Assembly: GCA_948474755.1 (NCBI GenBank)
Contig: CAOLHI010000146.1
Location: 558,001 to 622,000 of the forward strand
DNA: 64,000 bases
Source of the DNA: Ctenosaura bakeri
Lineage: Eukaryota > Chordata > Lepidosauria > Squamata > Iguanidae
Direction of reading: 5' to 3'
Under the pieces are notes generated by a model. It searched no databases. It had not been told where the DNA came from and saw only the letters and a program-made list of their open reading frames with translations. Every line of letters starts with the position of its first letter. Within the stretch, counting starts at the first letter, position 1. The translations under genes and the position numbers were made by a program. Positions 1 to 10,600 of the stretch are shown here, in pieces.

Positions 1-6
1 ACAGCA

Positions 7-93
7 GATTCCTATGCATGCCTGAACCTTAGATGTACATCCATTAAGTTCAGTAGAACTCAGCAGGGAAGTGTGCTTAGGATTTCTGCCTCA
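7..93 (+). repeat. Unnamed interspersed repeat, partial copy
   Basis: This has the pattern 'CCTATGCATG ... AAGTTCAGTAGAACTCA ... GTGTGCTTAGGAT', which recurs in related form at 13408-13450, 15165-15325, 31062-31125 and 43133-43205. The family is common in sauropsid DNA; I do not assign a name. Confidence 0.4.
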
Positions 94-128
94 TAATTCA
101 TAATAATAATAATAACAATAATAATAAA
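94..128. repeat. (AAT)n simple repeat, imperfect
   Basis: TAATAATAATAATAACAATAATAATAA trinucleotide run. Confidence 0.8.
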
Positions 129-861
129 ATGAGTGAAGGCTAGCAGTTTTCTAAATACAAATCATTGCATGTTCCCCTCTCAAATAATTTTGATTATGAT
201 TGTTCCTCCGTTCATATTATTGTACCCATCTGTTCTATTCAGAGCTTAGTGATCAGACAGGTGATAATTTTTTATTATGATTTAACTGTCACTGAGTTTG
301 CTCCAAAATTTATTTACCATAATGTCTTTTTTGTCTTAATCAACTGAGGTGTTAAAGAAAGGTGTATCAGGAGGAAAACGAATAAGGTGTTAACCTGATG
401 TTGAAGTAATGCAGTGTGCAGTCACAAGCTGGAATGTGGGAAGAGTTATTTTTGTGTAGATAAATTCTTCTTAAATCTCAGAAAAATGGGAAATAATAAA
501 GCAGATTGGTTTTAAATTAGGAAATAAGGATTTTACCTTGCTATATTTATTATCTTTTGTTATCATTTCCTATATGTATACAAGCCCTAAATAACAATAC
601 TAACAATTAGCTTTTGTTCATTGTCAAAATGCTTTATTTCTACTTTATTTCTGGAAGCAAAAGTGTAAGTGAAACAATCTTGCATAAAATGAAATAATAT
701 ATATGAAATGGCCAAAAGGTTGCATTAGTAATGTGCTTTTCTGAGGGATTAAAAGTAGTAAGCAACTATCTGCCTAAACAATGTAGCATTCATGGAAATA
801 ACACTACAACATCAGCATTTCTTGTTAAGCACTCCAAATTTTGGTGTGGGATTTTAGGAAT

Positions 862-905
862 TCAGAAACATCTTGGAGGGGGGTCATAGTTGCCCATCCC
901 TACTG
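862..905 (+). repeat. Fragment of 'aacatctggagggccatag' repeat
   Basis: The motif 'AAACATCTTGGAGGGGGGTC' followed by 'AGTTGCCCATCCCTA' recurs in related form at 7138-7180 and 23720-23835. It is a short, old interspersed repeat whose family I cannot name. Confidence 0.35.
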
Positions 906-1057
906 TAGCCCTTTCTGCTGCAGATGTGAAAATCCATATATGTGATCAGCATAACTATGTTTGAAAATTATTACAAAGTCCTTCTTGAAGAAGTGAGTCT
1001 ACTTTCTATTTATTGATGTGTGTGTTTGTGAATGGGTGTGTGTGTGTGCATACATGC

Positions 1058-1215
1058 ATAGCTTCTAGTCATCTGTGAACTTATGATGACTGCATGAATT
1101 TCATAGGGTTTTCTTAGGGGATGAATACTCAGAGGTGGTTCTCCTAGTTCCTTCCTCTGAAATATAGTCTACAACACCTGGTATTCACTGGCATCTCCCA
1201 TCCAGAAATGGTTAG
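1058..1215 (-). mobile_element. 5S-rRNA-derived SINE, partial, minus strand
   Basis: Read on the minus strand, 1172-1208 matches the 3' half of vertebrate 5S rRNA (GGGAGATGCCAGTGAATACC, compare GGGAGACCGCCTGGGAATACC). The SINE body follows: AGAGGAAGGAACTAGGAGAACC, CTAAGAAAACCCTATGAAAT, then the tail near 1060. The 5S head is broken before its internal promoter, so the copy is dead. It is the same family as 2198-2570 and 24703-25455. Confidence 0.65.
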
Positions 1216-1240
1216 CTTGACAATTTCCTGCTTTCAGACA

Positions 1241-1472
1241 TGTTACTGTTGTTGCGTGATTTCAAGTCATTTCCAACTTATGGCAACCCAAAGATGAATT
1301 TATCATTGTGTTTTCTTGGCAGGATTTGTTTACACAGAGGTTGTCTTTGTGTTCCTCTGAGGCTTAGACAATTTGACTTGCTCAAGTGGATTTCCATATC
1401 TGAGCAGGGACTAGAACTCTGATTTCCAGAGTCATAGTCCTAGGCTCAAGCCACTACAACATACTGGCTCTC
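1241..1472 (-). mobile_element. tRNA-derived SINE with (CAA)n tail, minus strand
   Basis: The reverse complement reads GAGAGCCAGTATGTTGTAGTGG, then 'AGAGTTCTAGTCCCTGCTCAG' (B-box region), the core, 'CATAAGTTGGAAATGACTTG' and a short CAACAACAGT tail near 1243. This is the same family as copies at 2237, 21891, 25728, 46213, 47871 and 60428. It is diverged and old. Confidence 0.75.
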
Positions 1473-2197
1473 AGACTTATCATCTAAATAAGAAACAATA
1501 CACAGGGACAGAGAGGTGGCAGTAGGGTAGGGAATTCAGTTCAGAGACTGGTTTCTTCTTCCTCAGTGGAAGAGGGGCAGGGACTCTCACCAGCTGCTTA
1601 GCCAAGGCATGATGGAGAGGGAGATACTTTACTTACTACCATATTTATAAAGTATCATTCTCGCAAACCGGCATCTTTGTATACATGGACATCTGCCCAT
1701 GCAATGCAGCTTTCCCTTTCTCTCCTCCCACCACCTCTAGTAGCCCCTGCAGTTTCATCCAGAGTATTTCCCTGTGCTCCGGAGGGTCAGAGAGTCAGAG
1801 GGGAGGCTGCAGGGAAACAAGGAATCTCTTTTGCTAACAGATACTGTTTGATGCAATCCACTGAATTGTTTGCTAAATGAGTAAAAGGTAAAGTTTCCTC
1901 ATGGTTCCTTTCAAACTGTAGAAGCAACAAAAATTGAGAGCACCCATTGGTCATTGAAACATATATATATTTACTGAAAGAAAACAGCCATCTTTTGAGC
2001 CTTGGAGACATATCTCACTTTTCTTACGGATTCCCTTTCAAATTGTGACATGTACTTCATAGTACAGTAACAAAAACAAGAGACCTGGCGGTTTTCACCA
2101 TAAAGAAGGGAATAATGATGCTACCTAATATCAAACAAATACTGTGTCTTAAGGCAGATGTAATGCAGTGTGTGTGCGTGCGCATGCACATGTGCAT

Positions 2198-2570
2198 GCT
2201 TCTTCAGGTTGCCTGTTGATTTATAGCAACCCCATGGAGACCAGGGTTCAGTTCCCTGCTTGGCCATGGAAACCCACCTTTGGAGCATCACACACTCTCA
2301 GCCCCAGAAAACCCTATAATATGTTCACCTTACAGTCAACATAAGTCAGAAACAACTTGAAGACAAACAAAAACAATAGGAAGAACAATAAATAAGTTTC
2401 ATAGATATTCTTAGTTAAGGAATACTGGAAGTAGTTTTGCCAGTTCCTCCCTCTGAAATATAGCCAACAGCACCTGGTGTTCATTGGTGGTCTCCCATTT
2501 GAGAACTAACCAGGGCTGACTCTAGCTTCTAAAATCAAACAGGATCTGTTGCCTTTTAGGGTATTTATGC
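2198..2570 (-). mobile_element. 5S-rRNA-derived SINE (minus) split by a tRNA SINE
   Basis: The 5S-derived head lies at about 2465-2570 on the minus strand and matches 5S rRNA around GGTTAGTTCTCAAATGGGAG and ACCAATGAACACCAGGTGCT. The body continues through 2400-2460. Its far end is displaced to 2198-2237 (CAGGTTGCCTGTTGATTTAT then AGCAACCCCAT) by the tRNA SINE at 2237-2393. Consensus order is restored by joining 2236 to about 2394. Confidence 0.6.
2237..2393 (+). mobile_element. tRNA-derived SINE, 5'-truncated, nested
   Basis: It begins at GGAGACCAGGGTTCAGTTCC, missing the A-box head, and runs through GCCATGGAAACCCACC and ACATAAGTCAGAAACAACTT to an A/C-rich tail. It sits inside the 5S SINE at 2198-2570. 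Confidence 0.65.
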
Positions 2571-4912
2571 CCTATGTAGGTATGTTAGAGGCACAGAAAC
2601 AGCAGTAATAATTGTTCCCTTCCCCCCTCTTTTAAGAAGCTAGAAATCTTGAAGCAGGGCTCTTTGTGATCAGGATCCAGAGGCAGCATGTCTACTGAAG
2701 AAGTTATATGATAAACTGTTAGGCAAAAGTGCTGCCTAAGCTGAGTTTCAGATTTTACCATCTGACTCAGCAGCCAGATTTTCCAGTCCAGGTAATTAAT
2801 GTAGTTCATCGTAGCCCTATAAAGCTTCCACTTTTGGGGTCTGTACTTCATTTTGAGCAATGCATCTCTTAATGAGACAAAATTTCTCCTGTCTGTCCCT
2901 GAGACAGAGTGTTGGGGAAGAAGATAAGCATTTAGCTTCCTTTGGCCACTCTACTTGTTAGCTACTGTCCTGGAACCTAACATTTTGCTTCGTCCTAACC
3001 TTCAGGTTCTGATTCCTTACTGCTAGGGAAACAAGTTTCACTGTCTTTTACATTCTCATTCAAGGCAGAAGAAAATAGTGGATATCAAAGCTGGAAAGGA
3101 TAGAAAACATCAAGAAGTGTTTTATCATTGCCAACATCTGCCTTATAATAATAGCTAAGTAGATGGTAATTTCATCTACTTATCAATTAACATGCGTCTT
3201 GAAAAGAAAAATATTCTGTGATCCTTCTTGGTGTTTGATTTTTTTACAGAATATAAGGGAACATGCAGGGCATTTCTTCCTTTCTTTTTTTCTTAAATAC
3301 AGTATTACATGTGAGAGATAGGGTGTAACTAGGACACAAACTCTGGCCACAATACAAAGTGGAGCAGGAATGTCCAGCATGTTTCTTTCTCTTTACCTGA
3401 ATTAATTATCATTATCATGGTCTAATACTGTCTTCATTCATTTTGTATTTTCCCATGAATGTTACAAGCAATTATGTTGTGTTAAATATCATGCAGCATT
3501 ACTCTGCCTCTTTTCTTGCACATTGTTGGAGGTAATACTTCTGTGTCTTACACAGAACTATTGGATGGAATCCTGTTGGGCAGTTATGAGTATGTGACCT
3601 ACAGTTAGGCATTTATAACTGCTTTGTATTCATGATCCCTATTGTAACCCCTAAACTACGGACTATGGAGACACTGTGAAAGTCCTGCAAATCCCACTTA
3701 CCACTGCTGGAATTGGCAATGTTGATTGAGAAGCAGCTTCCTAACATTCCCATCCTCCATTGTGTGAGTGATCTGTGTCACAAGAGGGATTTGCACTAGA
3801 GGTGTTTTTTCTTCCTGTAGCACCAGATACCATTCACAGGAGACAGTGGGAATGTCAAGCCACCACTTCTTAATTGATAGAGGAATGCACAGACCATTAT
3901 TGAGGTTTTTTTTTTGTGGGGGTGGTCTTGCAGGAATCCATTGTGTATTGCCATAAGTATACTGCTACATAGTATGTAATGGTTGTACAGGATTCCTGCA
4001 AACATCTGTATGTTTAGGTATCTTTTCATACAACTGAGGCTCAGTGTTGTGAATTTTCCAGTAAAGTTTTGAGCCGGAAATTTCCTGCTGCTCTGGATCA
4101 GTGGGAATCTCATTTATTAATTTATGTCCTATTATAGTCATATATGAAATTTTACCATTTTCTTTAATTTTAATATTTTCCTTAATGGAATACTTTTAAA
4201 AATTTGAACATTTGCCAACTCATTAGAGTATTTGTTTTACTCTGATTCTGATTTTACTGTGATTTTATCAGCAGTCCTGTACATGTTTACTCAGAAAGCA
4301 ATAGCATTGAACATGCTTTATTACCTAGTCATTATATTGGGATTGCATTCTAAGGCTGGGAAGAAAAAATTAAGGAAAAAGAAGCAAAATCCGGGGAGAA
4401 TTCAGTAGCAGACACAAAAGATACATCTCAGGATAGTCAAAAGATGGGGTTTTATTGACAGAAAAGCCCAATGTGCAAATGAATCAGGATATTCTGTTTC
4501 ACAAATTTCTGAAATTTGATTTTAAGTAAAACCCTGAAGAAGGCTGTAAGAATACATGTAGTCAAAAATGCTTTCAGTTTTTCTACCATAAAAAGTCATC
4601 TTTTTAACATCTTAAGGCATGTCTCTTGTTTCTTCTGAAAATTTTAAAGAGATTGAAAACTGTGAGCATGATCATTTTAGCGTGCTTGAAGAGATGTACA
4701 TATACGTATATGTGCTGCTTACTAGTAATTACTTTAATTATGTATATAAAACAATGTAATTATTTTCATTCTACTGATACTGTATCTATTCACTTTGCAC
4801 AATTAATGCGTATTGTACTCCATTATATTACTAATGAAACAACTCATTTCTCTCTACACAAAAATTAGTAATGCAGATTATGTTGAATTATAGTCACTGC
4901 TGTCACTAATTA

Positions 4913-5064
4913 CTGTATTTGCTGGCGTATATGACTCACTTTCCCCCCCAAAAAAATACTGTTTGAAAATGAGGTGCATCTTATACACTGGCAAATAGTA
5001 TTTGCGATTGTATAAATGGGGTGCATCTTATACACAGGTGCATCTTACGTGCCGGCAAATACGG
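4913..5064. mobile_element. TA-flanked MITE (Tc1/mariner-like)
   Basis: Both ends carry inverted repeats: CTGTATTTGCTGGCGTAT at 4913 and the reverse complement of the right end, CCGTATTTGCCGGCACGT. A TA dinucleotide flanks each end (4911-4912 and 5065-5066), as expected for mariner-type target duplication. The body contains two related blocks, GTGCATCTTATACACTGGC and GTGCATCTTATACACAGGTG. It is 152 bp with no coding capacity. Confidence 0.6.
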
Positions 5065-5151
5065 TATTAGTTCTGGTTTATTTGGGATTTTTTAAGGTTT
5101 TGTTAAAAAAATATTTTCTTACTTGCTAATACAAATAAGTTGTAACTATTT

Positions 5152-5233
5152 CAAGTATTCATAATCTTCAGCCGCTAGAACCACATCCAACATCAGCTGG
5201 AGGGAAATTCTTATTGAAGATTATGAATACTTG
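5152..5233. repeat. Perfect 19-bp inverted repeat with 44-nt loop
   Basis: Left arm CAAGTATTCATAATCTTCA (5152-5170) and right arm TGAAGATTATGAATACTTG (5215-5233) are exact reverse complements. Pairing does not extend outward. It could be a small hairpin transcript, a foldback element or the trace of a local inversion. Confidence 0.85.
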
Positions 5234-7137
5234 TGCTTGCATACATGCATGTATATGCATGCGTATCTGCAGATATGTGCACACATAGACACACACATTC
5301 CCCCAAACATGCATGTTTCAGCAGACAGGGACAAGGAAAAGTTTCAGCTTTCCCTTCCTGCCCACTAATGTCTAGGGATCACCAGAGAAGAACAAAATAA
5401 GACCCTCTCCCCATCACACAGCTGTAGTTATTGGGACCATTATTTCCTTGCCACTACTCATATTCTCCAAAACTAAGAAACTGCCTTTTATACTCGCAGT
5501 CCAGCTGGTCAGGCTTGCAAAGTGAGATCAGTAGAATTTTGCTGACTTTGAAGCTATCATAGGGAGAGCCCAAAAGCCACATGCCATCTCAGGATTGCAG
5601 ATTATGTTATGATTAAGGAAGTGATATTTCTACATTACATAATAAGTAGTTAGATTTTTCTATAATCTATGATTTGGTATGGTGTGGGGAGGTTATTATC
5701 ATGTCAGTCTCCTATTTCCTAAAGCGTCAAATACCACTCATTTGAAAACCAAGGGCAGACGCCACTTCTGTTCTATCTACTTATGTATTCAAGTTATTAT
5801 ACCTTATATGAGTATTTAAAACACACAGACATAAGAGGAGAGATGATATGTGGTCTGAAAAAATGCAGTGTAACAGAAATATTCAATGAAATCATTTTAA
5901 GCATTCCTTCCTTTGGGAAATGAGTAGCAGCTTTTAAGTCATGTAAATAATAAAACAGGAGCATCATAAGTCTATTGCATTTGGGTCACAATTTAAGTAC
6001 CCATATTGTTAATCATGTAATGACTGGATGATACACATTTGTGGGAAGTAACCTTAAATGAAATTTGATGACCACTACTACATAAATTTTTGGCCATTTT
6101 AGTCATTGGTTGTTTTAGCAACTGTTGGTACTGAACAGCAGAAGAATAATTTTCAGTAGATGAGTAACTCTTTCAGATGCTATGTGTAAATTTACTACAT
6201 GTTCAGCAACTTTTGCTATTAGAAGGAATGCATGTAATGTTCCCTGGAATTTCCATACCAGTATCAAGTACCTCTGTTGAAGTGGCTGACAGTATTTAGA
6301 TGCTTTAAATATTTTGTTGAATTAGTACTTAGGCATGGCATATGTCAGTCTACTGTATTATTAAAAATTAAATTTATTAGCTGTTAGGATACCCAGCTTT
6401 AAAATTGTACATTAAATCAATTTTACAAAATATTTCTAAAATGTGGTGCTAATGTATTTGGCCTAATCATTACAAATGCAGCTGTAAAAATACATGTAGA
6501 ATACACACATACACAATATGTTTTGAAAACTGGGGGCACAATCTAGAGATGCATATGCATAGTACTTTTTATTGCTTACAGAATGATTTGTTGCCAGAAT
6601 CTTGTTGGTGCAGTATGCTTGCAATCACACAGTAGTAGTGAAGGAAGGCAAAAAAAATCTGATGGCTTCAAGTGGTCTATTTCCTCAGTGAATTACTTCC
6701 TTCATGGCTGCTGCAAAGGACGTTTTCCTTCTTGCTGTCCCTGCATATGCCAGGATAGTTACAGTGGCGTAGTTGACCAACAAGACTTCAGTCTGCAGTG
6801 GCACCGCCATCACCATCATTTGTTGGGCAAATTTCATCTCCATTTATTCTTGAAAGATTTGATTAAACATAACTGATATGTTAACTGTCTGGTGAACTGC
6901 TGCCAAAGAGTGCATAAGAAAACTTATCTTCCCATTGCCGCTATCACCTTTCCAAAACACATAGAGAGAATAGAAGTATGTTGTGTTCTGGTTACTGTCC
7001 ATGACAGGAATGTCTCGTTATCGAAATTCTATAGGATATTCTGCAGTTGTCATTTAGCATTTAAAGTAAAGCTGCTGTCAGGGAATGTTACAGAGCAGGG
7101 ATAAGAAATGGTGCCTGCTATATTGGCTAGGGCATAT

Positions 7138-7180
7138 GAGAGTTGCAACTGAACAACATGTGGAGGGGTATAAGTTGCCA
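7138..7180 (+). repeat. Fragment of 'caacatgtggaggggtataag' repeat
   Basis: AACTGAACAACATGTGGAGG followed by GGTATAAGTTGCC resembles the repeats at 862-905 and 23720-23835. Family not named. Confidence 0.35.
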
Positions 7181-7338
7181 CTTGTGTTGTAGAGGAAAAG
7201 AAAGGACAGAGGGAACATTGTGCAGGAAAATTGAGCAGAACAAAAGATTTTACATTACTACTTGTGTATTCACCTCTTTTTATTTCGTTTTGTGTATTTG
7301 AATACAGTTTAGTCAGTTTATGTTATACTTGGCTGATA

Positions 7339-7360
7339 TTTTTTTCTTCTTATTTCTTAG
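7339..7360 (+). other. NRIP1: 3' splice site of the NRIP1 coding exon (candidate)
   Basis: A pyrimidine-rich tract (TTTTTTTCTTCTTATTTCTT) ends in AG at 7359-7360. It lies 338 nt upstream of the NRIP1 start codon, in line with the single coding exon having a short spliced leader. No transcript evidence is available. Confidence 0.55.
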
Positions 7361-7698
7361 GAATCAAGCCTGTATAATATGAACAAAGACTGAAGAAAGA
7401 AATGCTCAGTTGCAGAAGAATATGAAAGGATAGGAATATTTTTTAAATATTTTAAGTAGTCTTTCTGGATCCTCTACATAAATGCATATGTTTATTACTG
7501 CAGAGATGGATAAAATTGGAACTTTGGATATTCCACAGATATTCTATGGAAGAACTGTCCAAGAACTTTCACTGGTTTGCATCAGTTTTTGTAGAATGTT
7601 GTAAGGCTTTCTTATTAAGCTGAATCTCTGCTCACATTCAACCAGTTAGACCTTAAAAGTGAATAAAAAGGGAACCTCTGTGGATACTTGTATTGAAC
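7361..7698 (+). other. NRIP1: NRIP1 5' UTR portion of the coding exon
   Basis: This is the leader from the candidate acceptor to the start codon. It contains upstream ATGs at 7379, 7402, 7422 and 7482, each followed by an in-frame stop before the main start. It is AT-rich and has no other feature. Confidence 0.5.
7379..7604 (+). promoter_or_regulatory. Cluster of four upstream ORFs in the NRIP1 leader
   Basis: The uORFs lie at 7379-7393 (4 codons plus stop), 7402-7425 (7 codons), 7422-7433 (3 codons, overlapping the second) and 7482-7604 (40 codons). All end before 7699. If this leader is in the mature mRNA they would lower initiation at the main ATG. That effect is inferred. Confidence 0.5.
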
Positions 7699-10600
7699 AT
7701 GACTCATGGAGAAGAGCTTGTCTCTGAGATGCACCAGGATTCTGTTGTTCTAACTTACCTAGAGGGATTACTAATGCATCAAGCAGCAGGAGGTTCGAGT
7801 TCGGCAGTTGATAAAAAGCCTGTTGGGCCTGATGCAGAGGATCAAAATTGCAAGGTTTCTGGAAATACATCTCCCAGCTGTCAGAGAGATGGTCCAGTTT
7901 CTAACACAAATATATATCGAAGTTCTGGCATGTTGCATCACAAAAAGGCAAGGCTGTTACAGTCGTCTGAAGATTGGAATGCTGCAAAGAGAAGACGGTT
8001 GTCTGATTCTATTGTGGATTTAAATGGCAAAAAAGAAGCTTTGTTAGCTGGCATGGTTGAAAATGTGCCTAAAGGCAAACAGGATAGCACGTTATTGGCC
8101 TCTTTGCTTCAGTCATTTAGTTCTAGGCTGCAGAGTGTTGCTTTGTCACAACAGATTAGGCAGAGCCTAAAGGAGCAAGGGTATTCTCTCAGCCATGATT
8201 CTCTGCAAGTTGAGAAAGACTTAAGGTGTTATGGTGTTGCATCCAGTCACTTGAAGACACTACTGAAGAAGAGCAAAGCAAAAGATGAAAAGCTAGACAC
8301 AAGTCTACCTGAGTTAACAGCAAATCTGGGTAATGATCGTTTTATAGAGTCTTCACATTCAGCACAGGCTGGTGGCCCAAAGGTGATGACTGAGTCACTG
8401 TCTTGTGCTGCAAGATTACAAGCTGTTGCAAGCATGGTGGAAAAAAGGTCTAGTCCTGCTACGTCTCCTAAACCCAGTGTGGCCTGTAGTCAGCTTGCTC
8501 TACTTCTTTCAAGTGAAGCACACTTACAGCAGTACTCCAGGGAACATGCTCTTAAAGCACAAAATGCAAATCAAATTGCAAGTGAGAGACTTGCTGCTAT
8601 GGCAAGGTTAAAAGAAGGTGTTCCAAAAGATGTTGGCCATTTCAAACTGTCAAAAGGAATGGAAAGCCATCTAAATGGACAGGTAAGATCTTCAACCAAA
8701 TCAGTACCCAGTAAAAGCAATATGACACATTTTCAGAGTCCAATAGGTATAATCCATTCACCTCCCAAAAACATAAGCTACAAAGCAACAGTGGAAAAAA
8801 ATCATTTCAAACCACCTACCAACAGCAGTTTACTGTTGCATCTCCTTAAAAATCACAATGCGACAAAGCAGATTAAGGGGTATGAACAGAATGACAGATC
8901 AAGCATTTTTGAGGAGGGCAGTACACCAACTACTGTTGATGAATACTCTGACAATAATCCAAGTTTTACAGAAGATGACAGCAGTGATGATGAAAGTTCT
9001 CATTCTAATTGTCTTCCCATAGATTTATCTTTCAAACAGAAAACAAATACTTCAGATTCTGGACCACCATCTTCTCTAGATACATTAACACAATCCTTGC
9101 TTCATAACTGGGATTCAAAAGTGCCGTGTCTAGAAAATATAGAAGAGAAAGATCCATCTAAAAGTGCAAAACTAAATCCACATCAGAAAGTCACTTTACT
9201 TCAATTGTTACTTGGCCATAAAAATGAAGACAATATAGAGAAACTTCCAGAGACTGAGGGAACATTACTTAAAGCTGATGTGGCAAAATTTAATTTACCA
9301 ACAGGTAACAGAACTCCTGTGACAGACTGCACTACCACAAGCCGAATTACTCCAATAAACACTCCCCCTTTGCTAGCTTCTACAAAAGCAGATTCACCCA
9401 TCAACCTTTCACATCATTCTCCCTTACTCATCAAGCATAGTTCACCACCATACACTTGCATCATACAGCCTGAGAGAGTAATTAATCCAGCTTCTAAACA
9501 TTTGATAGATCTTACAGTACAGAAGGAATTTCAAGGAAGTAAGCAGAACAGAAAAGAAACAGCACAAGCATCTTCATCTTTTAGTGCAAGTAAACTTTTG
9601 CAGAACTTAGCTCAATGTGGGATGCAGTCTTCCATGTCTGTGGATGAGCAAAGGCCAGCAGGCAAACAAGTGATGACTCTAAACACAGAGAAACCAGTAG
9701 GTTTGATAGATGGACTGAATAGCTCCCTGCTTACTAACACATCAGGTGCACTTGAAGAAAACAAAATACTCAGTAATCAGCCTCTACCAGCAGAACAAAA
9801 ATTTCCTAATTCAGAAATCCAGAATCTGCTTGAGAGGCGTACTGTCCTCCAACTGCTTCTGGGAACCTCCAGCAAAGGTATGAGTGAAGCAAAAGAGATA
9901 ATGCTTTCAAAAGAGGAGAGTTTACAAGACCCAACAGAAAAGACTATGAATGAACAGATACTAACTGTAAAAATAAAATCTGAACCTTCTGAGGAAACAA
10001 ATGTCCTTCAGAATCCAAATGCACAACAAACAAGGGACAACATTAATAAGAAATTTCATGGACTAACTCATTCACTAGAAAGAAACACTTCTACTTCTCC
10101 AGCATCAGAAGAGCCTAAACTCAACCCTCTTTCACCTCAAGATTTTTCTTTTTCAAAAAATGGTCTATTGAGTCGACTGCTTAGACAGAATCAAGATAGT
10201 TACTCTGTAGATGATCTGGACAGAAATCACAGAAACAATGACCAGACATTTGTTGAATCAAAAAGTCACAGCACCATCCCAAAGAAGAGAAAGCTTCATT
10301 GTGAACCTTGTGAAGGTCCATTAAAAATAATAAAATGTAACAAAAGTAACATATCTGATACTGCAAACAATCATAAGTCTTCTTCAGATGGGTTGTACGG
10401 GGCTAGCCTTAAACAGAAAGAATTGAAGTTTAGCAGAACTGATCTTGAATTAAAGTATTCTTCAGGTCATGGTTCAAATAATGAAAGTGAAACTAGGAGT
10501 TGGTCTAGAGAAAGCAAGGGATTTAATGTGTTGAAACAACTACTTTTGTCAGAAAACTGTGAAAAAGACATGTCTCAGCATAGGAATAATTCAACAGTAA

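Larger units (their letters stand above)
1..7360 (+). other. NRIP1: NRIP1 upstream intron or 5' flank (non-coding)
   Basis: No exon is recognised before the acceptor at 7359-7360. Vertebrate NRIP1 genes have several non-coding 5' exons and one coding exon, so this stretch is most likely the last intron; that is inference. It holds dispersed repeats listed separately (7-93, 862-905, 1058-1215, 1241-1472, 2198-2570, 4913-5064, 5152-5233, 7138-7180) and simple repeats such as (AAT)n at 94-128. Short ORFs here show no protein family signal. I see nothing recognisable in 2600-4900 or 5300-7100 beyond AT-rich single-copy-looking DNA. Confidence 0.55.

Noticed and set aside
7693..7698. Earlier start for NRIP1 at a TTG codon
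   Set aside because: Vertebrate NRIP1 starts at ATG with MTHGEEL (7699); TTG starts are not expected here.
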